Origin: Anaerolineales bacterium UBA7227
GTDB taxonomy: Bacteria; Chloroflexota; Anaerolineae; Anaerolineales; Villigracilaceae
Direction of reading: 5' to 3'
DNA: 14,503 nucleotides
NCBI GenBank assembly: GCA_002473085.1
Contig: DKTP01000150.1
Span: 1-14,503 of the forward strand
Shown: positions 5,993 to 13,020 of the stretch, in pieces
Position numbering within the stretch: the stretch's first letter is position 1
Layout: every line of letters starts with the position of its first letter
The notes under the pieces: generated by a model
Told to the model about the DNA's origin: nothing
Seen by the model: the letters and a program-made list of their open reading frames with translations, nothing else
The model's database searches: none
Translations under genes and position numbers: made by a program

Positions 5993-8512
5993 ATGCCGTT
6001 CTACATTGACCCTCTCTCCTTCGGCATCGGCGCCGTCTTCGGCATCCTCGCTTCGTTCCTGGCGGCGCGGATGCGTCCCGCGTTCCGCGAGTGGCGCGCG
6101 GGGATGGCCGTCCGCCGCGAGGAGGCCCGCGCGCGCCGCTCCACCGGCATAGAGGACAACCTGCGGCGGGTCACGCTGCGCCGCGCCCAGGGGATGCACC
6201 TGGCCGCGCCCCTCTTCGCGCTGGACGAAATCATCCTGACGCCGAAGTTCATCGCCCCGCCGCCGCGCGTCGAGCCGGGCGCGAGTCCGCCTCCCGAAGA
6301 CATCGTCTCCCAAACTCTGCCCTACCTCCCCTCCTGGCCCGAACTGGCGAGTCTCTACCGCGCCCCGTCCCTGACTTTGCCGCAGGCGCTTTCGGGCGGG
6401 AGCAACATCGCCGTTGTCGGCGCGTACGGCCTCGGCAAGACGGTCGCGCTGGCGCATCTCGCCACGCTGTCGGCCAACCGCGACCCGCAGTTGGGCGCGC
6501 TCGCCGACCGCGTCCCCTTCCTCGTCCACGTCGCGGACCTGTCCCTGCCGGTGGACAATCCGCAGAACATCCTCAACCCGATCATTGACGCCGAAGCGGA
6601 GCGGACCTCCTTCCTGGAGGTCGGACGCATGGCGTCTTTCGCGCAGTACATCTTCAAAAGCGGACGGGCGCTTCTGTTGCTGGACGGCTTCGACGAACTC
6701 CCGGCCGACGGACAAAAGACCGTCTGCGATTTTCTGAAGACGCTGCTCCAGGCTCATCCCGATACGCGCGTCGTCGCAACCGCGCTGCCCGAACGGATGG
6801 ACGGCCTGCTGGAACTCGGGTTTGCGCCGCTCGCCCTGATGGGCTGGGACGCGCATCGCCAGACCGAGTTCATCCGCAAGTGGGGCGGACTATGGAAGCG
6901 CTTCCTCGAAAGCGAGGCCTGGGCGCAGATGACGCAGGAGGCCATTGACCCGATCCTGCTCGAAGCCTGGCTCGGATACGGAAACCAATACCTGACGCCT
7001 TTCGAATTGACGTTGAAGATCTGGGGCGGGTTCGCCGGGGACAGCCTCGGTCCGCACGTCCAGGACGCCATCGCCGCGCACATCCGCCGCGTCGCGCCGC
7101 CCGACACGCCCGCCGCCGCGCTGGAGACGCTCGCCATGCAGGCGACGTTGAACGCGCAGCCGATCTTCGACCCGCGCAAAGCGCGCGAGTGGGTGCGTTC
7201 GTTCGAACCGGCGGAGGAAAAACCCGTCGAAGGGACGCCCCCCGCCGAGGGCGAGGCGCCGAACGCCGGTACCGGTCCGCTCAGCCAGAAAAAAGAAGCG
7301 GGCGCGGTCCAGGCTCCGTCCAGCGGCCTGCTCGGAAAAATGTCCGAAAGCGGACTGCTGCTCACGCATCCGAACCGCCTCATGCGCTTCCTGCATCCGA
7401 TCTTCGGCGGATACCTCGCCGGGCGCGCCCTGAGCGCTTACAAGACCGACGACGCCTTGATCCGGCAGCCCGACTGGGGCGGCAAGACGCTGGCGGCGCG
7501 CTACCTCGCCTCGCAGGGCGACGCGACCCGCGTGGCAGAGGCCATGCTCGATTCTGACGACCCGCTGCTGCAACGCCCGCTGTTGACCGCGGCCCGCTGG
7601 CTGCGCGAGGCGCCGCGCGAAGCCGCCTGGCGCGGACGCGTGATGGCCGGGCTGGCGCGCCTGCTGCAAGACGAGACCCAGCCGCGCGGCCTGCGCGGAC
7701 AGGCCATGGCCGCCCTGGCTCTCTGCGGCGACCCTGGCGCGGCGGCCTTCTTCCGCCAGTCGCTGCAATCGCTCTCGTTCGAACTCATCGCGCTGGCCGC
7801 GCTGGGGAGCGGCGTGATCCGCGACTCGAAGGCGCTGGAACTGCTTTCGTCCACCACTACGGCGCCCAGTCTCGCGGCGCGGCGCGCCGCCTGTCTCGCG
7901 CTGGTCGCTCTGGGATCCACGAACGCGCTCGAAGCGGTGGCGCACGCCCTGCTGGAAGGCGACGAGGAACTGCGCCGCGCCGCGGCCGAAGCGCTCGCCA
8001 ACGACCCGCAGGAAGGTCACGCCATGCTCAGGGACGGCGCGACCATGCAGGACATCCTCGTCCGCCGCTCGGCGGTCTACGGGCTGGCACGCGTGGACGA
8101 ACCCTGGGCGCTCGAACTCCTGCAAGACCGGCAGGTGAACGACGACCAGTGGATCGTCAAGAACTCGGCCGCGGAAGCCATCGAAAGCCGGTCGCTCGCG
8201 CGCGACCCGCGCGTCCCGCGCCCGCTCACGCCGCCGTCCGAAACCCAGTGGCTGATCGAATACGCGGGCAAGCAGGGAATGGGCATCTCGCCCGGCGTCC
8301 CCGCCACCGATATTCTGTTGGACGCGTTCTCGGACGGGACCGTCGAGGAACGTCTCGCCGCGCTGGAGCGCCTGCGCCGCGCGCCCGGCGAAAACGTCGT
8401 GAAACGGATCGTCGAGGCCGTCCACAGCCGAGACTCGGACCTGCGCGAGGCCGCCTATCAAACCCTGTGGGAACTGGCATCCGACGGCGCCGCGCTGCCC
8501 AGCCATTTTTAA
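5993..8512 (+). CDS. Membrane-anchored NACHT-like NTPase with HEAT-like repeats
   Basis: An 839-residue multidomain protein. Residues 8-26 form a membrane helix followed by a strongly basic stretch, predicting a cytoplasmic body. The NTPase core has Walker A GAYGLGKT (143-150) and Walker B LLLLDGFDEL (227-236), the DGxDE form typical of NACHT/STAND ATPases. The strand after it reads RVVATALP (259-266), without the usual Arg of TSRP. RFLHPIFGGYLAGRAL (about 464-479) resembles the FxHxxFxEYLAA helix that closes the NACHT module. Residues about 404-445 are a low-complexity linker rich in Pro, Glu and Gly. From about 500 to the end are Ala/Leu-rich HEAT/PBS-type helical pairs, usual ligand sensors. 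There is no recognisable nuclease, TIR or protease domain. Some STAND proteins are defence factors, others regulators. With only a zinc-ribbon gene beside it, the function is unknown. Confidence 0.8.
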   Translation: MPFYIDPLSFGIGAVFGILASFLAARMRPAFREWRAGMAVRREEARARRSTGIEDNLRRVTLRRAQGMHLAAPLFALDEIILTPKFIAPPPRVEPGASPPPEDIVSQTLPYLPSWPELASLYRAPSLTLPQALSGGSNIAVVGAYGLGKTVALAHLATLSANRDPQLGALADRVPFLVHVADLSLPVDNPQNILNPIIDAEAERTSFLEVGRMASFAQYIFKSGRALLLLDGFDELPADGQKTVCDFLKTLLQAHPDTRVVATALPERMDGLLELGFAPLALMGWDAHRQTEFIRKWGGLWKRFLESEAWAQMTQEAIDPILLEAWLGYGNQYLTPFELTLKIWGGFAGDSLGPHVQDAIAAHIRRVAPPDTPAAALETLAMQATLNAQPIFDPRKAREWVRSFEPAEEKPVEGTPPAEGEAPNAGTGPLSQKKEAGAVQAPSSGLLGKMSESGLLLTHPNRLMRFLHPIFGGYLAGRALSAYKTDDALIRQPDWGGKTLAARYLASQGDATRVAEAMLDSDDPLLQRPLLTAARWLREAPREAAWRGRVMAGLARLLQDETQPRGLRGQAMAALALCGDPGAAAFFRQSLQSLSFELIALAALGSGVIRDSKALELLSSTTTAPSLAARRAACLALVALGSTNALEAVAHALLEGDEELRRAAAEALANDPQEGHAMLRDGATMQDILVRRSAVYGLARVDEPWALELLQDRQVNDDQWIVKNSAAEAIESRSLARDPRVPRPLTPPSETQWLIEYAGKQGMGISPGVPATDILLDAFSDGTVEERLAALERLRRAPGENVVKRIVEAVHSRDSDLREAAYQTLWELASDGAALPSHF

Positions 8513-8560
8513 TTTGAATTTCTCCGGGATCGCATCCCGCGTACGTCAACACCACCACAT

Positions 8561-8565
8561 TGGAG
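8561..8565 (+). promoter_or_regulatory. Ribosome binding site TGGAG of npdG
   Basis: TGGAG with 6-nt spacing to the ATG at 8572. It favours this ATG over the in-frame TTG at 8560, which overlaps the site. Confidence 0.65.
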
Positions 8566-8571
8566 CGCACC

Positions 8572-9249
8572 ATGACTCACACCCCCATTCTGTTAACCGT
8601 CGCCGTCCTCGGCGGCACCGGCAAGGAAGGCAAAGGGCTCGCCTATCGCTGGGCGAAGGCGGGCTACCACGTCCACATCGGGTCGCGGGAGGCGGCAAAG
8701 GCAGAGGCCGCCGCCTCGGAATTAATGGACCGGCTTCAGGGCGAAGCCTTCATCCAGGGAATGAGCAACTTCGACGCCGCGCGCCAGGCTGACATCGTCG
8801 TCCTGACCGTCCCGTACGCCGCGCACCGGTCCACGCTCGAGGCGGTGAAAGACGCGGTCAAAGGAAAAATCCTGATTGACGTGACCGTCCCGCTCGTCCC
8901 GCCGAAAGTGGCGACGGTGCAAATGCCGAAGGCGGGCTCCGCCGCGCAGGAAGCGCGCGAGATCCTCGGCGCGGACGCGCAAGTCTGCGCCGCGTTCCAG
9001 AACGTCTCCCACGAACATCTGCTCACCGACGCGGACGTGGAGTGCGACGTGCTGGTGACTGGCACATCCAAAGAGGCGCGCGCCGAGACGCTCAAACTCG
9101 TGGAGGCCGCGGGGCTGACAGGCTGGGACGCCGGTCCGCTCGAAAACTCCGTCGTGGTCGAAGGTCTCACCAGCGTGCTGATCGGCATCAACAAAAAATA
9201 TGGAAGCGCGCACGCGGGGATCAAGATTACGGGGGCGGAGAGAAAGTGA
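8572..9249 (+). CDS. npdG: NADPH-dependent F420 reductase (Fno/NpdG)
   Basis: A 225-residue enzyme that transfers hydride between NADP(H) and coenzyme F420 in the cytoplasm, supplying or draining F420H2. The N-terminal Rossmann loop LGGTGKEGKGLAYRW (13-27) is diagnostic for this family (GGTGxxGxGLAxR), with SRE (NADPH phosphate region) after the next strand. Further family marks are DIVVLTVPY and the central DVTVPLVPP block, and a C-terminal GLTSVLIGINKKYGSAHAGIKITG segment. The length matches the family (about 220-230). It heads the F420 operon. The preceding NACHT-like gene ends 59 nt upstream with only a weak 6-bp hairpin (8525-8539) between. Its stop codon lies inside the first units of a heptamer repeat array. 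Confidence 0.92.
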   Translation: MTHTPILLTVAVLGGTGKEGKGLAYRWAKAGYHVHIGSREAAKAEAAASELMDRLQGEAFIQGMSNFDAARQADIVVLTVPYAAHRSTLEAVKDAVKGKILIDVTVPLVPPKVATVQMPKAGSAAQEAREILGADAQVCAAFQNVSHEHLLTDADVECDVLVTGTSKEARAETLKLVEAAGLTGWDAGPLENSVVVEGLTSVLIGINKKYGSAHAGIKITGAERK

Positions 9250-9292
9250 TCAGTGAACAGTGATCAGTAATCAGTGATCAGTGATCAGTCAC
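9244..9292. repeat. 7-nt tandem repeat array (CAGTGAT type), about seven units, npdG-cofE junction
   Basis: CAGT recurs exactly every 7 nt at 9251, 9258, 9265, 9272, 9279 and 9286, with an AAGTGAT unit at 9244 as a degenerate first copy; most tails are GAT or AAT. The array overlaps the last codons and stop of npdG, and ends 15 nt before the cofE ATG. It has the same unit and orientation as the array at 1267-1322. TGATCA recurs at several unit boundaries. Confidence 0.9.
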
Positions 9293-9307
9293 TGGCAACC
9301 GACCAAG

Positions 9308-10108
9308 ATGCTCACCCTCACCCCCCTCCAGCACATTCCCCTTATCCGCCACGGCGACGACCTGGCGGATATTCTTGTCTCGGCGCTCGCCGCGAACGGC
9401 ATCGAACTCGCGGACGGCGACATCCTCGTCGTCACGTCGAAGATCGTCAGCAAAGCCGAGGGGCAGATGGTGTACCTGGCCTCCGTCCAGCCGAGCGAAG
9501 ACGCGCTCGAGTTGGCGCGTCGCTCGGAGAAAGACCCGCGCCTGGCGGAACTGATCCTGCAGGAAAGCGCCGAGGTCCTGCGCGTGCGCGCCGGGACGGT
9601 CATCGTCGAACACCGTCTCGGCTTCGTCTGCGCCAACGCGGGGATTGACCACTCGAATGTCACCCCCCTCCGTCTCCCCCCAAATTCTCCGAATTTCGGG
9701 GGAGAGACAGAGGGGGGCGGGGAGGGGGTACTCCTCCTCCCCCGCGACCCCGACGCCTCGTCACGCGCGATCCGTGAAAAGATCGAGTCCAAAACGGGAA
9801 AGAAAATCGGCGTCATGCTCGTCGACTCACATGGACGCGCCTGGCGCATCGGGACGGTCGGCATGTGCATCGGGCTGAGCGGAATCCCCGCGGTGATGGA
9901 CGAGCGCGGCTGGAAAGACCTGTTCGGGCGCGAACTGCAAATCACCGTCGTCGGCGTTGCGGACGAACTGGCCGCGGCCGCCTCGCTTATGATGGGACAG
10001 GCCGCCGAAGGCACGCCCGTCGTCCACGCGCGCGGCTTTCCGTATCCGCTGCACGAAGGCTCCATGAAAGAACTGCTGCGCCCAAAAAACCAGGACATGT
10101 TTAGATAG
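9308..10108 (+). CDS. cofE: Coenzyme F420-0:L-glutamate ligase CofE with a 22-residue palindromic insertion
   Basis: A GTP-dependent ligase that adds L-glutamate residues to F420-0 in the cytoplasm. The start at ATG 9308 gives MLTLTPLQHIPLIRHGDDL, the usual CofE beginning; an in-frame GTG at 9281 lies within the repeat array. Motifs: VVTSKIVSKAEG (41-52), VCANAGIDHSN (107-117), LLLPRDPDASSRAI (142-155), VDSHGRAWR (162-170). Between SNV and VLLLP, residues 119-140 (Pro/Gly/Glu-rich, including LRLPPNSPNFGG) have no counterpart in the family and come from an imperfect palindrome of 66 nt. Removing them gives 244 residues, the family's usual length. Unlike actinobacterial FbiB there is no fused nitroreductase domain; that domain is a separate gene two positions downstream. 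No strong Shine-Dalgarno is visible. Confidence 0.92.
   Translation: MLTLTPLQHIPLIRHGDDLADILVSALAANGIELADGDILVVTSKIVSKAEGQMVYLASVQPSEDALELARRSEKDPRLAELILQESAEVLRVRAGTVIVEHRLGFVCANAGIDHSNVTPLRLPPNSPNFGGETEGGGEGVLLLPRDPDASSRAIREKIESKTGKKIGVMLVDSHGRAWRIGTVGMCIGLSGIPAVMDERGWKDLFGRELQITVVGVADELAAAASLMMGQAAEGTPVVHARGFPYPLHEGSMKELLRPKNQDMFR
9662..9727. repeat. Palindromic element inserted in frame in cofE (66 nt)
   Basis: The stretch matches codons 119-140 of cofE. Its core (about 9663-9717) is an imperfect inverted repeat: C-rich left arm (CCCCCCTCCGTCTCCCCC), AAATT/AATTT near the loop, and a G-rich right arm ending AGAGGGGGG, with one 2-nt bulge and two mismatches. The strongly C-then-G composition differs from flanking codons. 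The 66-nt length keeps the frame. Confidence 0.85.
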
Positions 10109-10111
10109 GAG
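10107..10111 (+). promoter_or_regulatory. Ribosome binding site AGGAG of the PPOX-class gene
   Basis: AGGAG overlaps the last two bases of the cofE stop and lies 5 nt before the ATG at 10117. Confidence 0.75.
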
Positions 10112-10116
10112 ACACC

Positions 10117-10509
10117 ATGAACTTCCCCCCCGAATATCAAGACCTGCTCAAAGACGAGACCAAAGCCTTCGTCTACGTCGCCACCGTCATGCCCGACGGC
10201 TCGCCGCAAGTCACGCCCGTCTGGTTCAACACCGACGGAACGCACATCCTCATCAACACCGCCAAGGGACGCGTCAAAGACCGCAACATGCGCGCCCGTC
10301 CGCAGGTGGCGCTGCTCATCCAGGACCCGAAAACGCCATATCGCTATCTGCAAATCCGCGGGCGCGTGGCCGAGATCACCGAAAGCGGCGGCGACGAACA
10401 CATCAACGCCCTCTCGATGAAATACAGCAACCAGCCGTGGAAAAAAGCGGAAGGCCAAACGCGCGTCATCTACAAAATCCTGCCCGAGCGCTTCGACGCT
10501 CATGCCTAG
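10117..10509 (+). CDS. PPOX-class F420/flavin-binding split-barrel protein
   Basis: A 130-residue protein of the pyridoxamine-5'-phosphate-oxidase-like split beta-barrel superfamily, in the F420-dependent group (Rv1155-like, TIGR03618-type). Such proteins are F420H2-dependent reductases or F420-binding proteins with varied substrates. Marks: ATVMPDGSPQVTPVWF (22-37), the usual first hairpin; INTAKGRVKDRNM (46-58), whose K50, R52, K54, R56 and N57 resemble the phosphate-binding loop; and YLQIRGRVAEIT (77-88). The gene starts 8 nt after cofE and overlaps the next by 8 nt, placing it firmly in the F420 operon. That supports F420 rather than FMN as cofactor, although the preference is inferred. 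The substrate is unknown. Confidence 0.85.
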   Translation: MNFPPEYQDLLKDETKAFVYVATVMPDGSPQVTPVWFNTDGTHILINTAKGRVKDRNMRARPQVALLIQDPKTPYRYLQIRGRVAEITESGGDEHINALSMKYSNQPWKKAEGQTRVIYKILPERFDAHA

Positions 10510-11125
10510 CGCGGACGAACTCCTCGACTTCCTGCGGACGCGTCGCTCCGTCCGCCGCTTCAAACCCGACCCCGTAGCGGACGAGGCCGTCTCACGCGTG
10601 ATCGCCGCCGCGACTCACGCCCCGTCCGCGCACAACCTCCAGCCCTGGAGATTTGTTGTCATTAACAAAACTCTATCTGCGAGATCAGCGCAATCTGCGG
10701 ATAAAAGAACCAAACTTGCCCAGGCCCTCGCCGCCGCCCTGCGCGCGGACATGGCTGCCGAGGGCGCGCCCGCGTCCGAGATCGAGACGCGCGCCGCGCG
10801 GTCCGCCCGTCGGATTGACGAGGCCCCCGTCCTCATCCTGCTCTGCCGCGACGTGACCGCCGTCCGCGCGGATACGCCCGAGGAGCGCGTCATGTCCATC
10901 CAATCTGTGGCGAACGCGGCGACCTACCTCCTGCTCGCCGCGCACGCCGAGGGGCTGGGCGGAAACTGGGTCTGCTGGCCGCTCTACGCGCAAGAGGAGA
11001 CGCGCTCCGCGCTGGAATTGCCCGAAACGTGGGAGCCGCAGGCGATGATTTTTATCGGGCGCTCTGACGAGGAGGCGAAGGAAAAGGAATTGAAATCATT
11101 TGAAGAAGTCATAATGCGATTATGA
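10502..11125 (+). CDS. Nitroreductase-family FMN enzyme, probable stand-alone FbiB-C-like dehydro-F420-0 reductase
   Basis: A 207-residue nitroreductase-fold flavoprotein. [14 protein letters not shown] (12-25) and [14 protein letters not shown] (40-53) bind FMN in this family; [10 protein letters not shown] (151-160) and [16 protein letters not shown] (171-186) resemble the C-terminal domain of mycobacterial FbiB. That domain reduces the enolpyruvyl side chain of dehydro-F420-0. From this resemblance and its place between cofE/PPOX and cofD I infer the same role here, as a separate polypeptide. The PPOX gene overlaps its start by 8 nt and cofD overlaps its end by 4 nt (ATGA). Residues 54-70, just after WRFVVI, are an AT-richer insertion with three SA(R/Q/D) repeats. 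A generic nitroreductase role cannot be excluded. Confidence 0.85.
   Translation: MPSADELLDFLRTRRSVRRFKPDPVADEAVSRVIAAATHAPSAHNLQPWRFVVINKTLSARSAQSADKRTKLAQALAAALRADMAAEGAPASEIETRAARSARRIDEAPVLILLCRDVTAVRADTPEERVMSIQSVANAATYLLLAAHAEGLGGNWVCWPLYAQEETRSALELPETWEPQAMIFIGRSDEEAKEKELKSFEEVIMRL
10675..10701. repeat. 9-nt tandem repeat (ATCTGCGGA type), three units, inside the nitroreductase gene
   Basis: Three consecutive nonamers of consensus ATCTGCGNA, the middle one diverged to ATCAGCGCA. In frame they read SAR, SAQ and SAD (residues 59-67). Flanking bases (10651-10720) are clearly AT-richer than the rest of the gene, suggesting the insertion is larger than the repeat itself. Confidence 0.8.
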
Positions 11126-12036
11126 ACATCCTCGCCCTCGCGGGCGGAGTCGGCGGCGCGAAGCTGGCGCACGGACTCGCCCAAATCCTGCCTCCCGAAA
11201 ATTTGACCGTCATCGTCAACACTGGCGACGACTTCGAACATTTGGGGCTGTCCATCTCTCCCGACCTCGACACGGTCTGCTACACGCTGGCGGGACTGGC
11301 GAATCCCGACACGGGCTGGGGACGCGCGGGCGAGACGTGGAACGCGATGGCGAATCTCAAACGCCTCGGCGCGGCGGACTGGTTCAACCTCGGCGACAGC
11401 GACCTCGCCACGCACATCGAGCGGACGCGGCGGCTGAAAGAGGGACAGTCCCTCTCGCAGGTCACGCGCGATTTCTGCAAGGCGTGGGGCGTGAAGCATA
11501 CCGTCCTGCCGATGAGCGACCAACCCGTCCGCACCATCGTCGAGACGGACGAGGGCGATTTGCCGTTCCAGGAATACTTCGTCCGCCGACGCTGCCGTCC
11601 GCGCGTGAAAGGCTTTCGGTTTGAGGGGCTCGGGGCGGCCTCGCCCGCTGCGGGGACGCGCGAAGCGTTCGAGTCGGCGGACGCGATCGTCGTCTGCCCG
11701 TCGAATCCGTGGGTCAGCGTTGACCCGATCCTGGCCGTCCTCCGCCTCCCACCGTCCGCCGTCCCGCGCGTGGCGGTCTCTCCGATCATCGCGGGGCAGA
11801 CGGTGAAAGGTCCCGCCGCGAAAATGTACGCGGAACTCGGCATCGAACCGTCGGCGCTGGCGGTGGCGGGACATTATGAGAATTTTCTCACGGGAATCGT
11901 AGTGGATTCGGCGGACTCAGAACTCGCAAAACAGATTAAAATTCAAACGCTGGTCACAAATACATATATGAAAACGGTTGCGGACCGCGCCCGGCTGGCG
12001 CGGGAAGTCCTGCAATTCATTGGAAATGCGACATGA
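11122..12036 (+). CDS. cofD: 2-phospho-L-lactate (or phosphoenolpyruvate) transferase CofD/FbiA
   Basis: A 304-residue enzyme that transfers the phospho-lactyl or enolpyruvyl-phosphate moiety from the GDP-activated donor to Fo, giving F420-0 or dehydro-F420-0. Motifs in order: [14 protein letters not shown] (6-19, nucleotide loop), [20 protein letters not shown] (33-52) with the conserved acidic residues D36, D37, D48 and D50 around the metal and Fo site, and [13 protein letters not shown] (192-204). The length matches the family (about 300-330). It overlaps the nitroreductase stop and the cofC start by 4 nt each (ATGA), so translation is coupled on both sides. A nearby FbiB-C-like reductase makes the phosphoenolpyruvate-derived route likely, but the protein's own sequence does not settle the donor. 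Confidence 0.95.
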   Translation: MNILALAGGVGGAKLAHGLAQILPPENLTVIVNTGDDFEHLGLSISPDLDTVCYTLAGLANPDTGWGRAGETWNAMANLKRLGAADWFNLGDSDLATHIERTRRLKEGQSLSQVTRDFCKAWGVKHTVLPMSDQPVRTIVETDEGDLPFQEYFVRRRCRPRVKGFRFEGLGAASPAAGTREAFESADAIVVCPSNPWVSVDPILAVLRLPPSAVPRVAVSPIIAGQTVKGPAAKMYAELGIEPSALAVAGHYENFLTGIVVDSADSELAKQIKIQTLVTNTYMKTVADRARLAREVLQFIGNAT

Positions 12037-12647
12037 CACTTTGGGCCATCGTTCCCGTAAAACCGCTGCGGCGTGGGAAATCCCGCCTGTCTACTACGCT
12101 CTCGGAGGACGAGCGCGCGCAACTAAACGAAAAACTTCTCAAACATACGCTGGAGACGCTGACCAGCCTGAAGGAACTGGAACAGGTACTGGTAGTGAGC
12201 CGCGACCCGCACGCGTTGACGGTCGCGCGCAGGCACGGCGCCCGCACCGTCCGCGAGGACGGCCAGCCGCACCTGAACACCGCGCTGGCGCGCGCGACCG
12301 TGGTGGCGAAAATCCACGCGACGCGCGGGGTGTTGATCCTGCCGGCCGACCTGCCGCTCCTCGAACCCGCCGACATCCGGGCGTTGATCGAACGGGCGAA
12401 AGACCCGCCTGTGGTAGTCATCGCCCCCGACCGCCGCGAAGAGGGGACCAACGCCCTGCTGATGTCTCCCGCGGGGCTGATCGCGTACGACTTCGGCGTC
12501 GGCTCGTATCGCCGGCATTGTGAACACGCCAGGAAAGCGGGAGCGCGGCTGGAGGTCGTCAAACTCCCCTCGCTCGAATTGGACCTGGACCTGCCCGAAG
12601 ACCTGGCTCTGTTGGACGGATTCAAAGCGCCGGCGGATCAGGAATAA
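12033..12647 (+). CDS. cofC: 2-phospho-L-lactate/PEP guanylyltransferase CofC/FbiD
   Basis: A 204-residue nucleotidyltransferase that activates 2-phospholactate or phosphoenolpyruvate with GTP to form the donor for CofD. The N-terminal VPVKPLRRGKSRLS (7-20) is the GTP-binding signature (family form PVKxLxxAKSRL). ILPADLPLL (102-110) carries metal-binding D106. APDRREEGTNALLM (131-144) and FGVGSYRRH (154-162) are family-specific substrate loops, and LDLDLPEDL (183-191) ends the fold. The start overlaps cofD by 4 nt. It is the last gene of the operon, followed by a 373-nt repeat-filled gap. Substrate choice among phospholactate, PEP and 3-phosphoglycerate varies between lineages; PEP is favoured here only by context. 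Confidence 0.95.
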   Translation: MTLWAIVPVKPLRRGKSRLSTTLSEDERAQLNEKLLKHTLETLTSLKELEQVLVVSRDPHALTVARRHGARTVREDGQPHLNTALARATVVAKIHATRGVLILPADLPLLEPADIRALIERAKDPPVVVIAPDRREEGTNALLMSPAGLIAYDFGVGSYRRHCEHARKAGARLEVVKLPSLELDLDLPEDLALLDGFKAPADQE

Positions 12648-12689
12648 CCGCGCCCTTCGGGAAGAGACTCCTTCAGAAATAAGATTCTC

Positions 12690-12939
12690 GGCCACGAATT
12701 TCACGAATGCGCGCGAATTTTCAAGATTTTCCGTGACTTCACTGAAAAAACCATTTCTTACCGCTAAGACCGCAAAGAACGCGAAGAAATTTAAAAACGA
12801 TTTAAGAATTTTGAAGATTCACTTGGCTTTCATTAAAAATGAATCCGAAATTTGGTTTTTCTTAGCGACCTTCGCGCGCTTGGCGGTGAGATTGCCTTGT
12901 TTCAGTGGACTCTTTCGTGAAATTCGCGCCATTCGCGGC
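12690..12939. repeat. Nested inverted repeats of period 9 filling the cofC-ssnA gap
   Basis: The 373 nt between cofC (12647) and ssnA (13021) hold no credible gene and are AT-richer than the neighbours. They contain three nested pairs of arms. Outer: 12690-12721 with 12913-12939, GCCACGAAT-like nonamers. Middle: TTCACTGAAA (12738-12747) with TTTCAGTGGA (12900-12909). Inner: 12760-12789 with 12858-12887, 23 of 30 positions complementary without gaps. Each inner arm is itself three nonamers (ACCGCTAAG type on the left, CTTAGCGAC type on the right). The centre has direct near-copies of GAATTTTCAAGATT (12715 and 12807) and a small hairpin (12829-12843). This could be a transcript-end structure, a small RNA, or a non-autonomous dispersed element. 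Confidence 0.75.
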
Positions 12940-13010
12940 AGAAAAAGAACGCCGATATGATTTCTAATAAATATCGCAAAACGCGCCGCGTCGCTCATCA
13001 CACTCAAAAA

Positions 13011-13017
13011 GGAAGGA
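13011..13017 (+). promoter_or_regulatory. Ribosome binding site GGAAGGA of ssnA
   Basis: GGAAGGA ends 3 nt before the ATG at 13021, with its first GGA 7 nt from the start. One of the strongest ribosome sites in the window; it fixes this start. Confidence 0.7.
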
Positions 13018-13020
13018 CAC

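Noticed and set aside
6890..8506. Minus-strand open frame (538 codons) opposite the NACHT-HEAT gene
   Set aside because: The plus strand carries Walker A and B motifs and helical repeats. The antisense product is Arg/Gln/Gly-rich and featureless.
8525..8539. Small hairpin CGGGAT-CGC-ATCCCG between the NACHT-like gene and npdG
   Set aside because: The stem is only 6 bp with no following T-run, too weak to call a terminator.
9289..10563. Minus-strand open frame (424 codons) spanning cofE and the PPOX gene
   Set aside because: It crosses two clearly recognisable genes on the other strand and has no family-like motifs.
12520..12960. Plus-strand open frame through the cofC-ssnA gap
   Set aside because: It starts inside cofC in another frame and then translates period-9 repeat sequence. 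No ribosome site or family resemblance.
12956..12961. TATGAT as a -10 for ssnA
   Set aside because: No supporting -35 or extended TGn, and the region is AT-rich enough for chance matches.
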